Source of the DNA: Streptomyces sclerotialus | Lineage (GTDB): Bacteria; Actinomycetota; Actinomycetes; Streptomycetales; Streptomycetaceae | Assembly: GCF_040907265.1 (NCBI RefSeq) | Contig: NZ_JBFOHP010000002.1 | Location: forward strand, 2,690,501-2,754,500 | Reading direction: 5' to 3' | Length of the DNA: 64,000 bases | Part shown: piece after piece, positions 34,336 through 44,707 of the stretch | How the letters are laid out: each line of letters opens with the position of its first letter | Position numbering within the stretch: position 1 is the stretch's first letter | Made by a program: the position numbers and the translations under genes | Notes under the pieces: model-generated | The model's input: the letters and a program-made list of their open reading frames with translations, nothing else | Database searches by the model: none | What the model was told of the DNA's origin: nothing

Positions 34336-35186
34336 GCCGGGGAACGGCGCAGGCTGCCCGTACGGTGCAGCGGCAGGTACGGGCGATCCGGCTCGGGCCG
34401 CGGTCGGTGGCCGCGCTCGTCCTGGTCTCGGCCGTCGGCGTGATGGCCTTCGGCTGGCCGCTGCTGGCGGACTCCGCCTCCGGCCTCGCGCACTCCAAGG
34501 ACGCGCCCTGGCTGTTCGCCGCGCTGCTGCCGCTGCTGCTCGCGGTGGTCGTGGCGACCATCGCGGACGCCGGCCTGGACGCCAAGGCCATCGCCATGCT
34601 CGGCGTGCTCGCCGCGGCCGGCGCGGCACTGCGTCCGCTGGGCGCGGGCACGGCCGGCATCGAGCCGATGTTCTTCCTGATGGTGCTGTCCGGGCGGGTG
34701 CTCGGGCCCGGCTTCGGCTTCGTGCTCGGCGCGGTGTCGATGTTCGCCTCCGCCCTGCTGACCGGCGGTGTCGGCCCCTGGATGCCGTTCCAGATGCTGT
34801 CGATGGGCTGGGTGGCCATGGGCGCGGGCCTGCTCCCTGGGCCCGACCGGCTGCGCGGCCGCCGCGAGATGCTGCTGCTGGCCGGCTACGGCACGCTCTC
34901 CTCCCTCCTCTACGGCCTGATCATGAACCTCCAGGGCTGGCCGTACATCGCGGGCCTGGCCTCCGGCGTCTCCTTCGTCCCCGGCGACCCGCTCCCGGAG
35001 AACCTCGCCCGCTTCGTCACGTACTGCCTGGCCACCTCCCTCGGCTGGGACCTCCCCCGCGCCCTGCTCACGGTCGTCCTCACCCTCACCGTCGGCCCCG
35101 CTCTCCTCAAGGCCCTCCGCCGCGCCACCCGCCACGCGGCGTTCGACACCCCGGTGACCTTCACGACGACGCGCGACGGGGGTTGA
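34299..35186 (+). CDS. ECF transporter substrate-binding (S) component
   Basis: This 295-residue membrane protein has six or more helices (SVAALVLVSAVGVMAFGWPL, AIAMLGVLAAAGAALRPL, MFFLMVLSGRVLGPGFGFVL). The region GAALRPLGAG..EPMFFLMVLSGRVLGPGFGF resembles S components of the CbrT/QueT-like group. ATGs at 34299 and 34326 are both possible. It is the last gene of the riboswitch-led operon, which argues for cobalamin or a corrinoid precursor as substrate. Confidence 0.85.
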   Translation: MSGGEQEHGMSGGRGTAQAARTVQRQVRAIRLGPRSVAALVLVSAVGVMAFGWPLLADSASGLAHSKDAPWLFAALLPLLLAVVVATIADAGLDAKAIAMLGVLAAAGAALRPLGAGTAGIEPMFFLMVLSGRVLGPGFGFVLGAVSMFASALLTGGVGPWMPFQMLSMGWVAMGAGLLPGPDRLRGRREMLLLAGYGTLSSLLYGLIMNLQGWPYIAGLASGVSFVPGDPLPENLARFVTYCLATSLGWDLPRALLTVVLTLTVGPALLKALRRATRHAAFDTPVTFTTTRDGG

Positions 35187-35513
35187 GGCGCCCCGGTTGA
35201 GGCGCCCCGGGGGCCTCCCCCCTCCCCCCCACCCCGCCCCGCCCCCGCCTTCTGTGAAGCCCCGCACAGGGACCTTGGTCACATACGAAACCGCATAGCA
35301 GGAAGCGGCGCGCGCTCCTGCCCCGGCCGGGCCCCGGTCCGCCGTCCCGGTCCGCCGTCCCGCTACGAAGCCCCTACGTACCGGCCGCGTACCGGCATCG
35401 CTTGCCGTCCCCCCGAGCCGCCTCCCACGGTGAAGTGGTCGCCGGGCCCGCAAACCTCACCGCTGCCCGGCGACTCACCTTGCCCCGTGCTCCCGTCGGA
35501 AGGTCCTCCCTCC
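35187..35513 (+). promoter_or_regulatory. Long structured leader before the SLT-like gene
   Basis: This 327-bp gap contains C-rich sequence after the ECF operon (35187-35250), then a structured stretch. GGTGA (35429-35433) and TCGCCGGGC (35439-35447) pair with GCCCGGCGA (35465-35473) and TCACC (35475-35479), and GGAAGG near the start codon faces TCCTCCCTCC. Cell-wall hydrolase genes in streptomycetes often carry c-di-AMP (ydaO-type) leaders; the match here is incomplete, so the type is not assigned. Confidence 0.35.
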
Positions 35514-35960
35514 GTGCTGTCCCCCGTGTCCTCGGCCGCCGGCCGTACCGCTTCCCGTCTCGTCACCCGTCAGCGGGCCGCGGGCGCTGCCGCCGCCGGT
35601 GCCGTGGCCCTCGGCGCCGCCACGGCCGCCTTCGCCGCCACCCCGGCGCACGCCGCCGAGCGGGCCGGTGCGAGCGAGGCCCAGGCCGCGGCGCACCAGC
35701 AGATCCCGGACCAGCGGCAGTACCAGTGCTTCAGCAACATCGTGGAGCGCGAGAGCGGCTGGGACCCGCAGGCCACCAACGCCTCCTCCGGCGCCTACGG
35801 CCTCGTGCAGGCCCTGCCCGGCTCGAAGATGGCCACGGCCGGCGCGGACTGGAAGACCAACCCGGAGACCCAGGTCAAGTGGGGCCTGAACTACATGAAC
35901 GAGCGCTACGGCAGCCCCTGCGGCGCCTGGTCCTTCTGGCAGTCCCACAACTGGTACTGA
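35514..35960 (+). CDS. Secreted transglycosylase SLT-like / resuscitation-type protein
   Basis: This 148-residue exported protein has a signal peptide (AGAAAAGAVALGAATAAFA, cleavage near THAAERAG) and one lysozyme-like domain: YQCFSNIVERESGWDPQATN with the probable catalytic Glu in ERESGW, SSGAYGLVQALPGSKM and CGAWSFWQSHNWY. It would cleave peptidoglycan glycan strands during growth or spore germination. The GTG at 35514 is the best start, though GTG 35526 is possible. Its last codons begin a 15-bp tandem repeat that runs into the downstream DNA. Confidence 0.82.
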   Translation: MLSPVSSAAGRTASRLVTRQRAAGAAAAGAVALGAATAAFAATPAHAAERAGASEAQAAAHQQIPDQRQYQCFSNIVERESGWDPQATNASSGAYGLVQALPGSKMATAGADWKTNPETQVKWGLNYMNERYGSPCGAWSFWQSHNWY

Positions 35961-36036
35961 GCCGACTGGTACTGCGCCGGCTGGTGCTGGGCCAACTGGT
36001 ATTGCGGCAACTGGTCCGAGGCGACTGGTACGGAGC
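35948..36036. repeat. 15-bp tandem repeat starting in the SLT gene's last codons
   Basis: Six degenerate copies of C(A/G)ACTGGTACTGNGC run from 35948 to about 36036. The first copy encodes Asn-Trp-Tyr-stop of the SLT protein; the others are downstream and non-coding. Confidence 0.8.
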
Positions 36037-36125
36037 CGGCACCGGACCGCGGACGGCTCTCCCGCCGCTCCCCGCTTCCCCTTCCCCTTCCCTTTCTCTC
36101 TCTCCCCCGACGGCGTGTCCGGGCC

Positions 36126-36713
36126 CTAGACCCCGGTCGCGCCGTCGATGCGTTCGCGGAGCAGGTCCGCGTGGCCGTTGTGCCGGGCGTACTCGGCTAT
36201 GACGTGGACCAGGATGCGGCGGAGCGAGACGGGCTGTCCGCTCGCCGCATGGGTGCCGGTGACGTCCAGCGACGGCGCGGCGGCGACGAGCTCGCGGGAG
36301 TGCGCGCACTCGGCGCGCCAGAACGCGAACTCCTCCGCCGGGTCCCCTTCCAGCATCTCGAAGTCCTGGTCGGGGTGGTCGTCGGAGTAGTAAGGGAAGT
36401 CGTCCCGCTCGCCCGCGAACTGCACGCGGAACCACCAGTGCTCGACGCCGGCGAGGTGACGGATCAGGCCGTGCAGGCTCAGCCCGGACGGCGGGATGCT
36501 CTTGTCCGAGAGGCGCTCGGGCGGCACGCCCGCGCACTTCAGCTCGAAGGTCCTGCGGTGCCAGTCGAGGAACGAGGTGAGGATCTCGCGCTCGTCGCCG
36601 ACCAGCGGCGGGGCGGGACGCTCGGCCGTCCCCGCCCAGACCGGCGGCATGTTGTCGGAAGGGATCTTCGGAGGGGCTGCCGAACCCGCCGGTTCCGTCG
36701 GTTCTGTCGTCAT
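36126..36713 (-). CDS. DinB-superfamily protein (DUF664)
   Basis: This 195-residue four-helix-bundle protein has the metal-binding His pattern of the DinB/YfiT superfamily: LSLHGLIRHLAGVEHWWF in helix 1-2 and LVHVIAEYARHNGHADLL in the last helix. DUF664 proteins are often thiol-dependent transferases of unknown substrate in mycothiol users. The N-terminal 20 residues are a Thr/Pro/Glu-rich extension. It is convergent with the SLT gene across a pyrimidine-rich tract (36074-36110). Confidence 0.88.
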   Translation of the reverse strand: MTTEPTEPAGSAAPPKIPSDNMPPVWAGTAERPAPPLVGDEREILTSFLDWHRRTFELKCAGVPPERLSDKSIPPSGLSLHGLIRHLAGVEHWWFRVQFAGERDDFPYYSDDHPDQDFEMLEGDPAEEFAFWRAECAHSRELVAAAPSLDVTGTHAASGQPVSLRRILVHVIAEYARHNGHADLLRERIDGATGV

Positions 36714-36774
36714 GGCAGGAGTGTGGCAGGCGCCACTGACAACGGCCGTCGGTCGTCGTCGTGAAGCCGGGCCG

Positions 36775-38239
<1,465 letters not shown>

Positions 38240-38256
38240 CTGCCGTACGTGGCAGG

Positions 38257-38299
38257 GGCGGTGGCTGCCGGGGCCGGTGGCCACCGCCTTCTTCCTTTT
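38257..38299. terminator. Rho-independent terminator with T-tract
   Basis: GGCGGTGGC (38257-38265) pairs with GCCACCGCC (38280-38288) and is followed by TTCTTCCTTTT, unusual in this genome type. It follows the P450 remnant. Confidence 0.75.
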
Positions 38300-38539
38300 G
38301 GCGGAAAACCGTCGGACCCGGAACCTTGTCAACACCTACTGGCGCACTTACATTCAACTCAACTCGCCGGTAACACCGGCGGTAACACCAGGCTCGCGGC
38401 CACGACCCGCCGCGCCCGCCACCCCCACGCGCCTCGTTCTCCCCCCACGCATCGATCGCCCATGCGTCGGCCGCTCCCACGTCGGCGTATCTCCGCATCG
38501 ATCACCCAGGTAACGATCCACGCATCGAAGGGGACAGCA

Positions 38540-40496
<1,957 letters not shown>

Positions 40497-40537
40497 GCCG
40501 GCGCCCCTCCTCACCGACCGTCACGGCGTGACGGTAC

Positions 40538-40578
40538 GCATCCGTCCGAGTAGCGCCGCGGAGCCGCCGGACGGATGC
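40538..40578. terminator. Hairpin terminator
   Basis: GCATCCGTCCG (40538-40548) pairs perfectly with CGGACGGATGC (40568-40578), 40 bp after the secreted-protein stop. Confidence 0.7.
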
Positions 40579-40595
40579 TGGACGGGCGACGATCC

Positions 40596-40629
40596 GACGG
40601 CGCGGTGTTCCCCGGAACGCCGCGCCGTC
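40596..40629. terminator. Second hairpin
   Basis: GACGGCGCGGTGTTCC (40596-40611) pairs with GGAACGCCGCGCCGTC (40614-40629) with one G-T pair. The remaining gap to 40842 holds the probable promoter of the MHS transporter; nothing else was seen. Confidence 0.65.
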
Positions 40630-40842
40630 ACGTGGGATGGCTCACATAACGGGCTTCAGTTGCACCGGATCGCAGCGATAAGGATCACAGGAATACTTTC
40701 GCGATGTCCGTTCTGTCCATGGCGACTCCCCTGCAACGAGCGGGTTTCACCCCCTTCCCGAACACAACTGACCACTCTCCGTGACGATCCGTTCTGCCCC
40801 TAAGGTCGACATTCGCCCGTCGGAGGCCCGACGGGCTCTGCA

Positions 40843-42318
40843 ATGCAGTCGTCCCAGAGAGCGCAGGCGAGCGAACACGTGCCGACGCACACCGTCGCCC
40901 CCGATTCCCGTAGCCATACGAAAACCCAGGCTCCGCCCGGCGAGCAGCGGCACGGTGCCACGGTCGTCGACCCGGCCATGGCGAAACGGGCGGTCTCGGC
41001 GGCCGCGCTCGGTAACGCGATGGAGTGGTTCGACTTCGGCGTCTACAGCTACATCGCGGTCACCCTCGGGCAGGTCTTCTTCCCCTCGGGCAACTCGACC
41101 GCGCAGTTGCTGTCGACGTTCGGAGCGTTCGCCGCGGCGTTCCTCGTCCGGCCCATCGGCGGCATGGTCTTCGGTCCGCTGGGTGACCGTATCGGACGCC
41201 AGAAGGTCCTCGCCATCACCATGATCATGATGGCGATCGGCACCTTCGCCATCGGCCTGATCCCCTCGTACGCCGCCATCGGCGTCTGGGCCCCCGTCCT
41301 GCTGCTGATCGCCCGCCTGGTGCAGGGCTTCTCCACCGGCGGTGAGTACGGCGGCGCCTCCACCTTCATCGCCGAGTACTCGCCCGACAAGAAGCGCGGC
41401 TTCTTGGGCAGCTGGCTGGAGTTCGGCACGCTCGCCGGCTACATCGGCGGCGCGGGCCTGGTCACCCTGATGACCGCGGTGCTCAGCCACGACGACCTGA
41501 TCTCCTGGGGCTGGCGGATCCCGTTCCTGATCGCGGGCCCGATGGGCATCATCGGCCTCTACCTGCGGATGCGGCTGGAGGAGACCCCGGCCTTCGCCGA
41601 GATGGAGAAGGAGGCCGCGGCGCAGGAGAAGGAGCGCCGCGCCGCCGAGAAGAAGTCCGGCATCCGCGAGATGGTCTTCGGCCAGTGGCGCGCGATGCTG
41701 CTCTGCATCGGCCTGGTCCTGGTCTTCAACGTCACCGACTACATGCTGCTGTCGTACATGCCGAGCTACCTGACCTCGGAGCTGAAGTACGACGAGACGC
41801 ACGGCCTGCTGGTCGTGCTGGCCGTGATGGCCCTGATGATGTGCGTCCAGCCGTTCGCCGGCCGGCTCTCCGACCGCTTCGGCCGCCGCCCGGTCATCGC
41901 CGCCGGCTGCATCGGCTTCTTCGTCCTCTCCGTCCCGGCGCTGCTGCTGATCCGCCAGGGCTCGCTGGCCGCGATCGGCCTGGGCATGGCCGCGCTCGGC
42001 CTGCTGCTGGTCTGCTTCACCTCGACGATGCCGTCCACGCTGCCCGCGCTGTTCCCGACGAAGGTGCGGTACGGCTCGCTGTCCATCGGCTTCAACGTCT
42101 CCGTGTCGATCTTCGGCGGCACCACCCCGCTGGTCGTGACCGCCCTGATCAGCGCCACCGGCGACAAGATGATGCCCGCGTACTACATGATGGCGGCCGG
42201 CGTCATCGGCGGTATCGCGGTGTGGAAGATGACCGAGAGCGCCGGCCGGCCGCTGCCCGGCTCCAAGCCCGCGGTGGCCAGCGAGGCCGAGGCCCGCGAG
42301 CTGAGCAAGGCGGCCTGA
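40843..42318 (+). CDS. MHS-family MFS transporter (ProP-like)
   Basis: This 491-residue membrane protein has about 12 helices and a long hydrophilic N-terminus (about 48 residues). The metabolite:H+ symporter signature is clear: GNAMEWFDFGVYSYIAVTLG, RPIGGMVFGPLGDRIGRQK and GFSTGGEYGGASTFIAEY. It imports small osmolytes or organic acids such as proline betaine or ergothioneine-type compounds with protons. The start at 40843 has only a weak ribosome site; GTG 40879 is an alternative. A strong terminator follows. Confidence 0.92.
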   Translation: MQSSQRAQASEHVPTHTVAPDSRSHTKTQAPPGEQRHGATVVDPAMAKRAVSAAALGNAMEWFDFGVYSYIAVTLGQVFFPSGNSTAQLLSTFGAFAAAFLVRPIGGMVFGPLGDRIGRQKVLAITMIMMAIGTFAIGLIPSYAAIGVWAPVLLLIARLVQGFSTGGEYGGASTFIAEYSPDKKRGFLGSWLEFGTLAGYIGGAGLVTLMTAVLSHDDLISWGWRIPFLIAGPMGIIGLYLRMRLEETPAFAEMEKEAAAQEKERRAAEKKSGIREMVFGQWRAMLLCIGLVLVFNVTDYMLLSYMPSYLTSELKYDETHGLLVVLAVMALMMCVQPFAGRLSDRFGRRPVIAAGCIGFFVLSVPALLLIRQGSLAAIGLGMAALGLLLVCFTSTMPSTLPALFPTKVRYGSLSIGFNVSVSIFGGTTPLVVTALISATGDKMMPAYYMMAAGVIGGIAVWKMTESAGRPLPGSKPAVASEAEARELSKAA

Positions 42319-42341
42319 CCCCGCCGCTCCCGCACCGACTG

Positions 42342-42381
42342 CACGACAGTGCCCCCTGCTCCGGCAGGGGGCACTGTCGTG
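42342..42381. terminator. Strong 17-bp hairpin terminator
   Basis: CACGACAGTGCCCCCTG (42342-42358) and CAGGGGGCACTGTCGTG (42365-42381) are perfectly complementary with a 6-base loop, just after the MHS transporter. Confidence 0.9.
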
Positions 42382-42507
42382 TCTGTACCCGGGACGGGGA
42401 GGGATGTCCCGGAGACGGTTATGTGCCGTTCGAGGGCTTGGACTCAGGTGATCGCGGAGCCTCGGGCGGCATCGGCCCTCCGTCATGCTTACCGCCGTCC
42501 GCCATCA

Positions 42508-42591
42508 TCAGGGGTGCGCGAACGGCACACCACGCCAACCCTCAGCGTCAGGCGTACGCGCCTCGTACGTCTCGACTGCCAAAGCGGTCAT
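42508..42591 (-). CDS. Possible 27-residue ORF
   Basis: A minus-strand ATG (42591) with GGGGAG and AAGGAG upstream starts MTALAVETYEARTPDAEGWR and ends GVPFAHP before TGA. The ribosome site is good, but the product is very short and unfamiliar; it could be a truncated gene in this decayed region. Confidence 0.25.
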   Translation of the reverse strand: MTALAVETYEARTPDAEGWRGVPFAHP

Positions 42592-42729
42592 GTGATCTCC
42601 CCATCTCCTTTTGCGGGTCCTGGTCCGGATGTCAGAGCAGTCATGCGTGCCCTTCCGGATGCCGACGCATGAAGACGTTGCAGTCGGTCACGGTCGTCAT
42701 GTCACCGCCCGCACGGGCACGGTCGCGCA

Positions 42730-42985
42730 CGTTGGCGAGCTCCGAAGTACGCTGGTTGCCGCGCAGGCAGGCAACCGATGTCCTCCTGCCCGCCAACGAC
42801 TTCCGGCTGTTCGACGGAAACCTGCTCCGCGTGCGCCATTTCGCAGGGGACGGCAGTCATGTCGCGGATGAACCCAGTACGGACACCGAGACGCTGAAAC
42901 TGTGCGGGCAAGCGTTGAGGCCGTCTGGCAGCGAGCAATCCCGCACAGCGAATACAGCATCCAGGCACAACCGGACAGCCCACTC
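42730..42985 (+). pseudogene. DUF6879 family remnant, frameshifted
   Basis: The plus strand carries SSEVRWLPRRQATDVLLPAN, DFRLFDGNLLRVRHFAGDGS and TDTETLKLCGQA in one frame, then FEAVWQRAIPHSEYSI-like sequence (SVEAVWQRAIPHSEYSIQ) in another after about 42912. This is the C-terminal half of a DUF6879 protein; the N-terminal half is missing. Such genes usually sit beside an XRE/DUF5753 regulator, as here. Confidence 0.75.
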
Positions 42986-43754
42986 ATGCCATCTCCTTCG
43001 TCAAGAGCTCAGGAAGCCGGAGCAGCGCTGGCCGGCCGCTTGCGGGAGCTTCGGCTCGACGCGGGCATCACGGGCCGCGAGCCGGCTGCCCGTTGCGGAT
43101 GGAGCGAGTCCAAGTCGTCCCGGATCGAGCACGCCAGGACGCCTCCCAGCGACTCCGACATGAGGGCCTGGTGTGCGGCGTGCGGCGTACCCGAACAGGC
43201 AGCCGACCTCATTGCCGCCAACCGGCAAGCGGATTCGATGTACGTCCAGTGGAAGCGGCTGCAGCGAACAGGGCTCAGGCGGCTACAGGAGTCGGGCGTT
43301 CCACTCTACGAACAAACACGGCAGTTCCACGTGTACTGTTCCAACGTTGTGCCAGGCTTCTTTCAAACGCCCGGATATGCAACAGCCTTGTTGGCCTCGA
43401 TCGGACCATCGGTTCGCCGTGCTGCTCGAGGAATCAGTATTGCGGTATCGCTTCGGCAGTACCGAGGTCATGGCTGCTCAGCTCGGACATCTACTGTCGG
43501 TCATGGCACTTCCGTCCGTCTCGCTGGGAATAATTCCGTTCACCGCACCCCGCGTTTCATGGCCCCTGGAAACGTTCACCATTTTTGACCGCCGACGCGT
43601 ACACATCGAAACGCTGCCGGCGTCGATCGAGGAAACTCAACCGAGCGATGTCGGGCTGTACCTCAAGGCGTTCGGGAACTTGGCAGAGCTGGCCCAGTAC
43701 GGCGCCGAGGCCCGTTCACTTGTCACAGCAGCCATCGATGCCCTGACCGACTGA
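42986..43754 (+). pseudogene. XRE-family DUF5753 regulator with deletion and frameshift
   Basis: The ATG at 42986 starts MPSPSSRAQEAGAALAGRLR with an HTH (AARCGWSESKSSRIEHARTP) and the first part of DUF5753 (YVQWKRLQRTGLRRLQES, VVPGFFQTPGYATALLAS). At about 43410 the frame changes and about 25 residues are missing; the domain resumes as HRFAVLLEESVLRYRFGSTE, ALPSVSLGIIPF and ends AAIDALTD-TGA at 43754. The intact family pairs with DUF397 or DUF6879 small proteins in developmental control. A single event could have caused the shift; sequencing error is possible but the missing residues argue against it. Confidence 0.75.
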
Positions 43755-43821
43755 CAAAAGCCCCGACCGACAGCCGTGGGGCGCCCCGGGGCGGCTCCGG
43801 GGGATGCGGCAGGATGGCGGC

Positions 43822-44145
43822 ATGAGCATCGTGAAGATCAATGTGCTGACCGTCCCGGAGGAGCAGCGCGAGGTGCTGGAGAAGCGCTTCGCCTCGCGTG
43901 CCGGCGCCGTGGAGTCCTCGGACGGCTTCGAGTGGTTCGAGCTGCTGCGTCCGGTCGAGGGCACCGACCAGTACCTCGTCTACACCCGCTGGCGGGACGA
44001 GGAATCCTTCCAGGCGTGGATGGAGGGCCCGATGAAGGCCGCGCACCAGGGCGGCGAGGGTGCCGAGCGTCCGAAGCCGGCCGCCTCCGGCTCCACCGTG
44101 TGGTCCTTCGAGGTCGTCCAGCAGGCCGCTCCGAAGCAGGGCTGA
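43822..44145 (+). CDS. Antibiotic biosynthesis monooxygenase (ABM) fold protein
   Basis: This 107-residue protein of the dimeric ABM ferredoxin-like fold starts MSIVKINVLTVPEEQREVLE and has FEWFELLRPVEGTDQYLVYT and WRDEESFQAWMEGPMKAAHQ. It resembles HmoA/HmoB and MhuD-like haem-degrading or quinone monooxygenases; the His near the C-terminal helix could bind haem. The ATG at 43822 follows AGGA. A GNAT gene lies 20 bp downstream. Confidence 0.88.
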   Translation: MSIVKINVLTVPEEQREVLEKRFASRAGAVESSDGFEWFELLRPVEGTDQYLVYTRWRDEESFQAWMEGPMKAAHQGGEGAERPKPAASGSTVWSFEVVQQAAPKQG

Positions 44146-44165
44146 CCCTCATGACGGGGGAATGC

Positions 44166-44657
44166 GTGACCGGCCGCCCGACCTGGACGGTCCGCGCGGC
44201 ACCGGTCACCTCGCCCGAGGCCGCCGCCATCCTGCGGGCCTACCTCGACGAGGTGGCGTCCCGCTGGTACGGCCGCCCGGTCACCGGCGAGGAGCTGGAC
44301 CGGGCCGTCGCCGAGGACCCGAGCGACGACCTGGCGCCGCCCGCCGGGGCCTTCCTGCTGGCCCGGTTCGGCGACGAGCCGGGCGGCTGCGCGGGCGTCC
44401 GGCTGCTGTCCGCCGACACGGCCGAGCTCAAGCGGATGTACGTCCGGCCCGGGCTGCGCGGCAGCGGGGGCAGCGGGGTGCTGCTGGCCGCCGCTGAGGC
44501 TGCGGCGCGCGGCCTAGGCGCTCGGCGCATCCGGCTGGACACCCGGCTCGACCTGGTGGAGGCGATCGCCTTCTACCGGCGGTCGGGGTTCGCGGAGATA
44601 CCGGCGTACAACGAGGGGCCGTACTCGCAGATCTGGTTCGAGAAGCGGCTGGACTGA
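44166..44657 (+). CDS. GNAT-family N-acetyltransferase
   Basis: This 163-residue acetyltransferase has the acetyl-CoA-binding motif A (ELKRMYVRPGLRGSGGSGVL) and a C-terminal VEAIAFYRRSGFAEIPAYNE segment. GTG 44166 has GGGGGA six bases upstream; ATG 44151 is an alternative adding five residues. It follows the ABM gene closely. The substrate (amine, peptide or antibiotic) is unknown. Confidence 0.88.
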   Translation: MTGRPTWTVRAAPVTSPEAAAILRAYLDEVASRWYGRPVTGEELDRAVAEDPSDDLAPPAGAFLLARFGDEPGGCAGVRLLSADTAELKRMYVRPGLRGSGGSGVLLAAAEAAARGLGARRIRLDTRLDLVEAIAFYRRSGFAEIPAYNEGPYSQIWFEKRLD

Positions 44658-44661
44658 CGGG

Positions 44662-44703
44662 CGCGGGCCGCCGTTCCCGCTCGGAGAACCGACGGCCCGC
44701 GCG
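44662..44703. terminator. Hairpin terminator between GNAT and MFS genes
   Basis: GCGCGGGCCG (44662-44671) pairs with CGGCCCGCGC (44694-44703) between convergent genes. Confidence 0.7.
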
Positions 44704-44707
44704 TCCT

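Noticed and set aside
36074..36110. Pyrimidine-rich tract as a regulatory RNA
   Set aside because: It is simple C/T sequence between convergent genes with no stem or conserved element visible.
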